Shown here piece after piece: positions 22,945-33,500 of a DNA stretch of 64,000 nt (its first letter is position 1; every line of letters starts with the position of its first letter). Made by a program: the position numbers and the translations under genes. The DNA is taken from contig NC_080573.1 of the NCBI RefSeq assembly GCF_029962835.1, forward strand, positions 39,673,001 through 39,737,000, given 5' to 3'. The notes under the pieces were generated by a model. That model searched no databases. It had not been told where the DNA came from and was given only the letters and a program-made list of their open reading frames with translations. This stretch comes from Magnolia sinica (lineage: Eukaryota; Streptophyta; Magnoliopsida; Magnoliales; Magnoliaceae).

Positions 22945-24099
22945 ATGGCATCTAGAGGGAGAAAGACAACATCCCGTGGTCCATCTTCTTCCTCCAGATC
23001 AGCCCCTATCACTAAGAGTCATCTTCGGGCTCCCGAGGACGATCCATCTTATGTTCGGGACATCAGATTGCGTAACGTTATTGTTGAACATCCTGTTAAT
23101 ACTAATCATGTTGCTCCTTTTGATATCCTTCCTATGCTTCAAGCTGTAGGTTGGGATAACTTATTGCAATGGGGTGGGCCAGCATACCGGTCCATGCCCA
23201 GTCCATGTTCGCATGCATAAGTGATTTTTCATTGAAAAATTTATCTTTCAAGATAGCCACAAGAGAAGGACCATTTGACGTTGATCGTCATTTGATTTCA
23301 ACTCCTATGGAAAATCCTGTGAATGATGAGGGCATTCTTATCCATAACTTATCTGAAAAATTCTTAGTAATTGAAAAACGTATGCTCACTAAAGATTTAT
23401 GCAATTTGGATGTTCAATGGACATATAAAAGGAATGCGCTTTCCTCAAAGTATCTGTTACCCAAATACAGAGTTCTTCACAAAATCTGTGTCTAACTTGT
23501 ATCCTCGATCGGGTAATAAATATGAATTGACTTCCTTCATGGTTCGTGTTCTTCATGCTTTTGCCAGTGGTGCTCATGTTTATCTACCATCCTTGATTTG
23601 TCACTTCATTATTCAGTTTCGACTCCATCCAGGTCACAGTGACATTCCTTTTGGTTATTTGATGACTGTGTTGGCTACGCATATGCTAGTCGATATGCTG
23701 GTTGGAGAGGCCCCTATCCATCATCTGATATTTAACAATTCCAATATCAATAAGATGAAGCTTGATTTCCTTCCTGGTCAAGGTGCTGGTGTTAGTAATG
23801 CTGAAGCTGAACATAAGGAAGAAGCTAGTGATCTTCCTCATGATGATATCAACATGAATGATATTTTTGATGAACTTGAATCTGATTCTGTAAATGATCC
23901 AGATTGTGAGCCTTCTGAGTTTGATGCACGACTGTGTGCATTGGAAGATAAGGTTGAGAATATGAATGTTAAGATGGAAAACATGTCTGTTGCCCATGAT
24001 TTACAATTCAAGTATATGTGCAAATATCTTAGGCGCTTGAACAAGGGCATGCATCAACTTGATCCTTCCATCCCTGCTCCTTTATCTGGTTCAGATTAG
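22945..24099 (+). pseudogene. Extra ORF downstream of pol (env-position / plant transposon protein-like), frameshifted
   Basis: The likely start is MASRGRKTT at 22945. The first segment includes VRDIRLRNVIVEHPVN and LLQWGGPAYRSM. It continues in a second frame (23169-23495: FSLKNLSFKIATREGPFDVD) and a third (to 24099), so two frameshifts break it (near 23200 and 23440-23495). The middle (YELTSFMVRVLHAFASGAH) resembles the domain known as putative plant transposon protein, recalled and not searched. The C-terminus is acidic and then coiled-coil-like (CALEDKVENMNVKMENMSV). Sireviruses commonly carry an extra ORF here, once called env-like. I see no signal peptide or convincing membrane anchor, so I do not call it an envelope protein. 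Confidence 0.6.
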
Positions 24100-24312
24100 T
24101 TCTTTAAAGTTTACTAGTCTGTTATAACTTTATTACTCTTGCGCTAGCTTAACTGGTTTTGAGATTGTCGCTATCTTTGACTTAACTTAGTTTATGAATT
24201 ATGTGGGTTGGTTATGCTAGTTACTCATATCTTGTCTTGTTACCTCTCGTATATCTCTTTACTTCTTTCTCCTCAGTTATTTGTTCTGTGCTTCCTTTGT
24301 CCTATTGTGATA

Positions 24313-24573
24313 AAAAGGGGGAGAATGGATATGGATGTTCTAATAATTATGTTATGAGGAGGGAGTAGCATTGCGTTTTTGATGTATGTTACTCAGGGGG
24401 AGTATGTGCAGAAGTGGACTATATGTTATGTTGAATATTGATTTATAAGTTTGCAGGATCATGTTAGTATGCCGGTTGATAACAACTGGTGCATGATTCT
24501 TTAATCAGATATTTTGCGTTCTGTAACATATCTTGGAAGTGTGTTTTGTCACTAATTTGACAAAGGGGAAGAT
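24313..24573 (+). promoter_or_regulatory. Polypurine tract and upstream purine-rich copies
   Basis: GACAAAGGGGAAGAT (24559-24573) abuts the 3' LTR start and is the functional position for plus-strand priming. AAAAAGGGGGAGAATGG at about 24313-24329 and CAGGGGGAGTATG near 24395 are similar. Repeated purine tracts before the 3' LTR are a described Sirevirus feature. Confidence 0.8.
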
Positions 24574-26413
24574 TGTAAGTGCTATAGTTTATAGCCCCTT
24601 TTTGTTGTCAAATTTGTGGTGCCAAAGACACTGTTATGAAGCTTGCATATGTGAAGAACAAAGCTCTACTCAAGATCAGCTTTGATTGACAAGCACTGTT
24701 CACAAGTCAAGACTCGAGAAAGTGAGATTGTTTGACTTAATTCAAGACAAGGATAATGCAAGATCTCAAGAAGCTTTCAAGTTCAACCTCAAGATCTTAA
24801 GAATCTTTGAAGTTTGAGCTACATCAAGACTTCAAGCTTCATTACTTTCAAAGGTCACTCGTCTCTAAGTTTCAATGTCCTTACTTCACTATTGAGGTAT
24901 GACTGACCTTAGGTTGACCTTTAGAGTAGGCCAATTTGGATACATAATTCATATGTTTTATATAAGTGAGTTTAGTCTGTTCTAAGACTAGTCCTGGACT
25001 TTGTTCGACTAGTCCTAGCACTGCTTTGACCTGTCTAAGAATTTCCTAGATCAGTCGTAAGTTTATTGCAAAATTCAAAAATTTTCTGTTAGGCTTCGAC
25101 TAGTCTTAGGGACTGTTTGACTAGTCGTATGAACAGTGTCGACTATTTCTTCGACCAATCGTAGACCTACGACTTAAAGTACAGTATTGAAATTCGGCTA
25201 GCTTTGACTAGTCGTGAGCAACATACGACCAGTCGTAGACCACCTACGACCAATCGTGAAACCACCAGATCTTACCGCGCCTGAATTTTCAAATATCTGT
25301 TGGTTCTACGACCAGTCGTAAAGATCTTTAGACTAGTCGAAGACGTGATTTGCTCACCTGTCGAAGACGTGATTTGCTCACCTATAAATAGAGCACGAAT
25401 CTCAGAATAAAACAGGAAATTCAAGCTAATTTAATTCAACCTTCTGAGAGATAAGTCCGTGCTCCATTTAAGCTAAGTGTGCGTGTTTAATATTCTCTTT
25501 CTTTAGCTTTTCAAATTGTTTTTGTTTCTTGTATTCCAATCTGATCTGAAAAAGAGGAAGTTTCATTTTTCCATTTTCTAGAATCAAAATCAATTAGAGC
25601 TAGCCTCATTTGGTTTAATTTAAAATCTATTAGAACCTCGAACCATTATAAAGTGAGTATTGAACATTGAACTTTGACATTCAAAGCTCTACTCTGACTT
25701 GGTTCTTCTGGGCTGCTACATCGAAGGAGAAATTCAGGTATTTTATGTTTATGTAATTTACTTTCTTTTGGTTTTCTTTTCGAATTTTCTAGAAAAATCG
25801 CATTGTATTGGTTATCTGAGGAGAGCCAAGAAAACTCAGAAGAGGGGTTTTTTAATTGTGTAAGCCCACAGAGAAAGACACAATTGTGAGGGTTTTGGGT
25901 GAACCTGGAAAACCTATCTTTGATAGTGAACGCTGATATCCCCTGTGTGAGGATATTAGGAGTGGGGTAGTTGTGTGGCTGTTTATTAACAGTTGGTGTA
26001 CACACAGGCGAACTACTATAATCCCTTGTGTTTTATGGTTGTGTGATTTATATTTCATATATTTAATTATTCATTTGTGGGATGTAACTGTGGATGTGAA
26101 TGTTGTAATCATTTTATTTCAAGCTCAGTGGGGAATGTTGTAATAGTTTAGATTTATATCTCTGCAATTTATTCCTTGCTATATCTTTATCAATTTGAGC
26201 TTCAGTTTCTCTATTTGCTCTAGTAAGGTTGCCCTGCCATTTTTATGGTGTATGGTTGTCCTTAGAACAATTAATATTTTGAGATTGCATTCCGCATTGT
26301 GTATTGATTTATTTATTTGGCTATATCTCTTTCTTTATTTTCACTGTATTTATTTTAAAATTTGGCATAGTCCTATTCACCCCCCCTCTAGGACATAAAG
26401 CTTGGCCATTTCA
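24574..26413 (+). repeat. 3' LTR of the Sirevirus-like element (1840 bp)
   Basis: It starts TGTAAGTGCTATAG and ends GGCCATTTCA before the target duplication. It lacks both the hAT insertion and the 18-bp filler of the 5' LTR. It has its own 24-bp tandem duplication at 25336-25383 directly before the TATA box (25383-25390). Confidence 0.92.
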
Positions 26414-26838
26414 GTCCTAATTGATTTGAACGGTAGAAATCACAGTTTTCTATGGTATGGCCTGCTTGATTATCGGATTGGCTTCATTTTTTAGCTTAAC
26501 GCTTAAAATGACTTGGGAAATAGGATGGATGGCGTGGATTTAATTCATACATCAAGGTGAGGCCTGCATGAGTGGCCCACCCAAGTCTTGGAATCAAACT
26601 TGTATTTTTGTTTCACTGGACGGTACACCACACCGTCAGTTCACACTTCATTGACATCCAGCATCCAGTGATGCTGGATGATTTTGGATACAACACATAT
26701 TAAGGTGGGCCCCACCTTCAGACATGCTGTCCAGGTGGACCACTATATGTATGGATGGTGTAGATAAAACATACACCAAGGTGAGGTCCATCTGAGTGGG
26801 CCACACAGCCACATCATCACATAAAAAAATTAAAAAGA

Positions 26839-26896
<58 letters not shown>

Positions 26897-27850
26897 TGCG
26901 ATGGAGGGACCCCGACACTATGGGCCCTCCCTTCCATGCATTCAATCGTACATCAAGTGGGTCTCAATACATGTGGGCTCACCAAATCCAAAATCAATGG
27001 TGGAGATTACTTCTCCACCAAAATTGAAGGTCAAGATGACCCTTATCAAACTAGAAAGTAAACATCATGATGGCGTCCATGGAAAATCGCCCCATCATGT
27101 AATAATTATGTGAATCATAGTGGGCCATCGGCCACATCTAAGGTCCAAAGTGAGATCCATACCATCAATCGATAGGCCTCACTTGGCCCGTCATTAAAAC
27201 ATGAAAATCCATCCTATAAAGCACCCACCGTTCGATCTTCTTAGTCCGATGGAACGTCGATATCCTTGTGTCCCTCTTTGATGGAAGATGATGAGAAATG
27301 AAGGACTAGGATGGTGGATCTTAGGATAGGAAGTGGGCCACAAACTCATTCTTTTCTCACCTTGGAAGAGCTTGGACGTGCACCTCTCTTTTGATTGGAA
27401 TTTGTGTTGAGAAAGAGAGAGAGAAGGTGTGGTTGTAAGAGAGGTGATGGATGTGAGGTAATAGGTGTACTTGACATGTATGGGTGTGTAAGAGAGAGGG
27501 TGAGAGAGAGTTGACTTTGGGGTTGCTCTTGTACTTGACATGAGGTAATTGATTAATTGATTGATTAATGAGACATGATGTAAAGATTCTCTTGGGATTG
27601 CAAACGAGTGGTGTTTTTCCTCGCACCGAACGCGGGCCCATATCTCTTAGCCTGGGTATCGGATCGGTGCGTAATAAGCGGCGACGACGCGGTCACTAGG
27701 GTACAAGTCTCAGATTGAGCCGACTCAGATGTACGAGATATGACTTAGGGTCATGCACAAACGTCGATTATAGATCGCCGATTGTCGAAATTCAACGGGA
27801 AGGATGGCAAAAGTCTACGGAACAGTACGAATTAGGATACGGGCCTTACA
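26414..27850 (-). repeat. Giant LTR, copy C, segment 3 of 3
   Basis: After GTCCT the sequence continues as in copy B (7736 onward) and ends GGGCCTTACA. It holds the longest (GA)n run of the three copies (about 26840-26894). Beyond its end the sequence is unrelated to the internal spacers, so this is the outer edge of the array. Confidence 0.88.
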
Positions 27851-29418
27851 TGGGTGCTAAGGATCCACTTGTAGAGATCAAGGAGATCTATGCCTGATTC
27901 AAGGACACAACTGGAATCACAGTCCTATTGTATCCAGTTGGAAGATATCTCAATAAAACCAAATCTGAACTTCCTTTGACCTAATTCTCAATGGATGAGA
28001 GTTGTGAGAACTGGAAGTGATTCCATCACAAAACCATTCCCAGGAGATAATGGCTCACAATAGGATATACCAATCTCATAACCTAACATAAGAGAATAAT
28101 GAAGATTAGAAGGGATTCCATCATCCAACCATGCCTATGAAACGTTGGTGAACAACAGGATTTACTAACTTTACAATCTCAATACACGAAAAGAGATACT
28201 CAAAGCTATCGCAGATCTATTGTAATTTGAGTCACAACAAACCATTAAAAACTATAAGTATTTCTTAAACATCAAACTAGAATCAAAGAGAGTTCAACTT
28301 AAAGATGAATCAAAGCAATAGAAAATATCCCATCACGCTACAAGCTTCACCTCTTAGCTCTAACTAAGAGGTTTAGCCAACCATAGTCATGATTAGAATT
28401 AAAACCCTAGAAGAAAGAATGAAAAATTAAGGAAGAAAGAAGAAAAATGCTTGGCGATGGCTCTCTGCCCTTGTGCTTCGCTCCTCCGAACCCTAAAATA
28501 ATTAGATAGATGCCCAGGGATGCCCTCAGGACTCCTATTTATAGTTGTGCAACACCTCTTTTCGCACCTCTTTGCAAAAATCCAGACACTGCATCAAATT
28601 TATGTACTCTGCATAACTCTGTGTAACTTCACGCGATCTGTTCGATGACATTGAAAAGGCTTCAATCTCATCGAAGGTTTCTTTTATATGTACTTTTTTC
28701 ACACTTTTGTAGCTTCATCCGGATTCTGTAACCTTCTATGTCATCGAAAAGGCCTTCGATGTCATCGAGCATTCTTCGAGGAATCGATAATGTGTCTAAA
28801 ATAGTGTAGAGAATTAATCCAATTTCTTCAATAAATTCGATGTCATCGAAGAAACCTTTGATGTCATCGAGCTGATCTTCGATGTCATTGAGGAGTGCTT
28901 TGAGTAATTGAAAATGGTGCCCAATATGTCCAGCGAGTTTTGCCGAAATTCCACAGAAAATTCGATGTCATCGAGCAGGTCTTCGATGTCATCGAGCAAA
29001 GCTTTGAGTCATCGAACAAATTCTTGAGTCATCGAAAAACATCTTCAATTTGTCCAGTGACCAACTCGATTTTCCTTCATAAATTCGATGTCACCGACCT
29101 GTGTTCGATGTCATCGAATGTGTCCTCGATGTCACAGTAAATCTGTATTCCACACTTGTTCTTTCGGCTTCGTTCCTTCTCCACTTGGTTCTCTTGAATC
29201 TTGGGACCTTGAAATCTTCAATCTTTGTCTCCTAAGATCCATTCTCTGCCTTGGTGATCTTTGAGCGTCAAATCCATGGTTTTAGTACCTTTTCCAATCC
29301 AAGCTCTTAAATTCACCTTGCAACACAAACATGAGTTAAATAAGACATTAAGTAGTATCATGTTTATAAAACCAAGATATAAATGAGGTCTAATATGCAA
29401 TATTTGACCCTCAATACA
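27851..29418 (-). mobile_element. Athila-like Ty3/gypsy 3' LTR, interrupted by the array
   Basis: Read on the minus strand the LTR starts TGTATTGAGGGTCAAATATTG at 29418, the same opening as the solo LTR at 12263. Both LTRs share a later CTC/TTAGCTAGGGCT-like block (here near 28365). A block of TTCGATGTCATCGA repeats occupies 28640-29140. The LTR is interrupted at 27851 and appears to continue at 1-37 and beyond the window. Frames at 28814-29140 are reading through the repeats. Confidence 0.65.
28640..29140. repeat. Clustered TTCGATGTCATCGA motifs
   Basis: At least ten copies of TCGATGTCATCGA or shortened forms (GAGTCATCGAA, TCATCGAAGG) are separated by 10-60 bp of unrelated sequence. The core TCGATGTCATCGA is a near-palindrome. 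The position is within the U3-like part of the gypsy LTR. Confidence 0.75.
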
Positions 29419-30534
29419 ATTCCTGACCAGCATTTTGCTAGTCCCGAGCAAAGTATGCGTAAAATAAATCTCAATGCTTAATGTCAGAAATCTCTTTCAG
29501 AAAACAATCTTTTGTGCACTCAAGTATGAATGAGTAGAACAAAGATACCAAAGTAAAATTTTGAAAACCTAAAACCAAAACACATAAGCAACCAATCAAA
29601 TAAGTTCTTTGTCTATTAAATCAAAGCATAATTTGCATATTAAGTTTTTCAATGTGCTCAGTGAAAGTCAACTTACTTCTCGTACGAATACTTTCAATTC
29701 ATCATGTTAGCCAAGCTCATCACTTCAAGATCAGTTTAAACTCAAGTACTGATTCCGAACTTATCCCATTTTCCTTCTTTTTTCAGTTTTTGATTTTATA
29801 TCGATAGTCAATTTTTATTCATTCTTTTTATTTTTGCATTCTTTTCTAGTTTTTTTTTTCATTTTTTTCATGACCTCTTTGTCAATCTCCTATTTTTTAA
29901 TTGGTTCTTTTTTCCTTTTAAGGTGGATAAAATTCTCCAGACTTCGATTCTCATCATCTATTAATGATTCGCATACTAACAATCAGAACTCTAGCATGTC
30001 TTACAGAAAACAAATTGAATGTGTTTTGTGATTTAGATAATCATCATATTCAAACTTTCTCTTAATCAATTGAGCACAAGCACTTAGTGATAGATTACTT
30101 AGATTATTAGACTCCGGCAATTCAAAATTCAATCTCTATCTTATCATACCGAAAGCATTCTTAAGTACACAATTCATCGCTTCCCAAACAAATTTCAACT
30201 TGAAGCATTGAAAATTTTTGTTCAAAACTAAGAAAATACTGATTAGTTTACCTAATTCCCCATCCCCAACTGAAAAATCTACATTTTTCTCAATGTAAAA
30301 GAATTGAGCATGTAATGCAAAAGAGGCAATGAAAAGAAGAGGATAGTGATGGAAAGGTAATACCTAAAGATGGAATTCTGAGGCTTTTCCAATGATCTTG
30401 GTGTAAAGATGAGTTAGCACAACACAAAACTCAATAGAGTATAAGCAAACTATCCTAAACAGTGGAAGTAAACTACCCTAGTCCTATGAAAGCAATAAAC
30501 CTACCTATACTTCCATCAGGCTAGGAGATCAATC
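29419..30534 (-). mobile_element. Untranslated region between gypsy pol and the 3' LTR
   Basis: There is no coding frame of note. On the minus strand the last bases before the LTR read TTTGCTCGGGACTAGCAAAATG, a stretch seen near the 3' end of Athila/Tat-type plant elements, followed by GGTCAGGAAT as a weak purine tract. A T-rich stretch lies at 29780-29930. Confidence 0.55.
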
Positions 30535-33500
30535 CTAGTAAACAGGATCCCTTAGAGGTATGGACATATCTTCTAAATCAAATTTTTCAACAAATGACTT
30601 TAATCGATGTCCATTTACTTTAAATTCATTATCATTATTTGGATTCTTTATCTCGACAGCCCCATGAGGATAAACATTAGTAATAGTGAAGGGGCTGGTC
30701 CAATGAGATCGGAGCTTATCCGAAAAGAGATGTAACCGAGAATTGTACAAGAGGACTTTCTGACCTGGTGTGAATGATTTTCGAAGAATGTGTTGGTCAT
30801 GAAACACCTTTATCCTGTCCTTGTAAATTCTTGAGGTCTCGTATGCATCATTCCAGATTTCTTCAAGTTCATTCAACTGAAGTTTACGTAGCGAGCAAGC
30901 GTTGTCCAAATTAAAGTTTAGATTTTTTATAGCCCAGTAGGCTCTATGTTCCAACTCTACAGGCAAGTGGCAAGCCTTCCCATAGACGAGTCTTGTGAGA
31001 CCCGACCTGAGTTCGCATATGTGCATGTGTATGTGTGAGTATGCACTCTATCCATTTTGGTCCCACGGTCCTACTGGTCAAATTCTGGCGACCCGCGACC
31101 CTCAGATAGTGTTTGCGGTCATCCTTGAGTTTGATCATGTAGAACTGACTCGGATTGACCCAAGACCTATGTCATTACGACCGCATCATCGCTACGATTC
31201 CAACGCCGCATCTTGTGCATAAATCCGATATGTAGATCAAAAGTTGTGTACATTTCATTATATGACCATTGATCATGTGGCCCACTTAGGTGGAATGCAT
31301 GTGGACCACCATCACCCATGGCATAAGTCACTATGCACACTACACACACACCACACAAATGCTGTGGAAACACCACCTAAGCCTAGTCTAAAGGCCTAAA
31401 CATTGTAATCTCCTCCCTATGCTATGATGATTTCTCTTACAAAATAATAATGGCTTTTTTTCTCTCTCTTTATTCTCTCCCTCCCTCTCATTTCCTTTTA
31501 TTGCTAGAATTTTCAGCAACCTCCCTTCCATCTTCCTCTCTTCTCCAGCCTCTTCTCCATCAAATCCCCTCCCATCTAACCTTCAACACTCCATCTCACC
31601 CATTGAAACATGTCCCTTGGAGCATGAAGAGAAGATTGATGTAACTTTGGAGTGGGATCCATTAAGGTGGTGATTATAATTTCTGATCTTCTTTTCTACC
31701 ATTTGATCTTATTTTTCTTCTTAGATGAATCATATGGGACCCACCAATCCATGGTGGGGATCCCATTTGATCCCATGGATGTGGCCCTTTGGCCCATCCT
31801 ACATGCATGTTATGATCCATGATAGGGCCATTCTCCATAGACCCCATCATGATGTATTTAATGATCCACTCCATCTTAAGGTCATCTAGACCCTAAGGAT
31901 CATGTTGGGATGGCATCCCAACCATTCATAGCAATTATAGATCATGCATGTAGTGATTTTATGTTGCATGTACAATCAATGTAGTTGTATGGGTATGATT
32001 CATTCTTGGGAGGGCCCATTAGTGGCGGGGCCCTACCCCATGGCCGGATTGTGTTTCTTCTCCATCTTTTCTTTCCTGTTTTTATAGTAAATCTGATGTA
32101 TGTGTGGCCCACTTGATGTGCTATGCAATTAGGCCCAAGTGGTTAGATGTCAAGGCCCACCTTGTTGCCCCATATTCTTGTCATGTTTTGGACAGCCTTT
32201 GGGTTTGATATTATGGGTGATCTTGGAAGGGGCTTAGGTCTGAGAGTTGTGTGACCCATCTAGGTGGACCCCACCCTAAGGAAATGGTGATTTATTTCCC
32301 TTTTAATTATCTTTTGGGGTGGTTTGGACAACAACATGTTGCTGTCCAAATCTGTCTGGACAGATTTTTGGGTCATCTTGACTCCAGATTTTTGGACATT
32401 TAGAAGGGTGTTTGGTCCCATATAATATATGTTTCTTAAAGGTGTAGACCCCACCTACAAGTATACCAAATTTCAGCTCCAAATGACTCCATTTGGTTAT
32501 CCAAAAGGGTGGGCCAAGAGGGGTGGTCAGCCTGATTTTCTGTTGTGCAGTCCAGCAATGTAAACTCTTGTAAACTGAAATTCATAAATTATTTTGATGA
32601 TGGTGGACTACCTTTTTAGGTTTTTTCTTATTTTATACATGATGAGAGACCTTGGCCCTCAATTTCTAGAATTTTAGAGGTCCATGACCCACCCATTGGA
32701 ATGACCCAAATTCAGCACAATCATATTCCAGCAATACTCCACCCTGTACAAATTGTATCCTTCAAATTAATTAAAATACTTCTAGGTATCCTAAAATCAT
32801 GAAAATTTATATAGAGGTAGTCCACCTATGTTTTGACCCACCTACAAAATTTTAGGGCCAATGGACACCTGTACAAACCATGGTGGTGGCTAGACCGGCC
32901 CATGACAATATGGTGTCTAGATCAGTCTGATTTTCTGGACAGTCTGTTTCATTTAAATAAATTAAAATATTTTTAAGTGTCTAAAAATTTTAAAATTTTG
33001 TGGAGATTTGACCCACCTATGGAAGTCTCACTATGTAAAATTTTAAACCCAACGGACATTTGACATGGCCGTGGTGCGGCCGGGAGTGGCCAGCTAGGTA
33101 GGGACGCCTAGGCTGGGGCATCCAGCCAGCTTCATGGGCCCACGTTGATGTGTTGTATATCCTAGCCGTCTCATCCATGAGTGGCCCACGTAGGGAGGGT
33201 CTACCCTACCTGTACATTCCCTGTGGGACCCACTTTAGTGTACGTGGAGCCCGCCTTGATGTATGTATAGCTAGGCCGTCCAGGCCGATATGGGACGCCC
33301 CATGTGGGCTACCTGCTGGACTTTGGTCTAGTAGTGTGGCCCACCTACTCCCTTGTGTCGTATGATGTAACCCTATGTGGTGGAGCCCTCTGACTTGATA
33401 GCTGGACCACTTGGGCTGATGTCCTAATCAAATGAAACAATTACTGGACTCCAAAAGGCCCACAAACTTGTTGGGTTAAAAATCCAACAACTTGTTATAA

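Larger units (their letters stand above)
14771..26413 (+). mobile_element. Sirevirus-like Ty1/copia retrotransposon, complete but degraded (11.6 kb)
   Basis: Two related LTRs (14771-17642 and 24574-26413) flank an internal region with a primer site, gag, protease, integrase, reverse transcriptase and RNase H in copia order, an extra ORF after pol, and a polypurine tract. The ends are TGTAAGTGC and GCCATTTCA. Target duplication GTCCT is perfect (14766-14770 and 26414-26418). The long size, the extra 3' ORF and several purine-rich GGGGGAGA stretches are known Sirevirus traits. In-frame stops and frameshifts in every domain make it non-autonomous today. Confidence 0.93.
38..27850 (-). mobile_element. 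Tandem giant-LTR retroelement array (LTR-int-LTR-int-LTR), non-autonomous
   Basis: Three copies of a roughly 4.4 kb repeat alternate with two 398-bp spacers. Each repeat starts TGTCACG and ends CTTACA-like on the + strand, so on the minus strand it runs TGTAAGGCCC to GGGGCGTGACA with TG..CA ends. On the minus strand each spacer begins with a tRNA-iMet-type primer site and ends with a purine tract next to the following repeat, which identifies the repeats as LTRs. No gag or pol remains. Flanks AGGGT (33-37) and TGGGT (27851-27855) fit a 5-bp target duplication with one mutation. The third LTR is interrupted by two later insertions. The purine tract and the sequence before it resemble the 3' end of plant chromoviruses of the Tekay/Del type, a family assignment from memory. 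Confidence 0.85.

Noticed and set aside
22945..24099. Retroviral envelope gene
   Set aside because: Only its position suggests this. No signal peptide, cleavage site or membrane anchor is visible.
28640..29140. CRISPR-like spaced repeats
   Set aside because: Repeat units are short, variable and irregularly spaced, and the region is a plant LTR.
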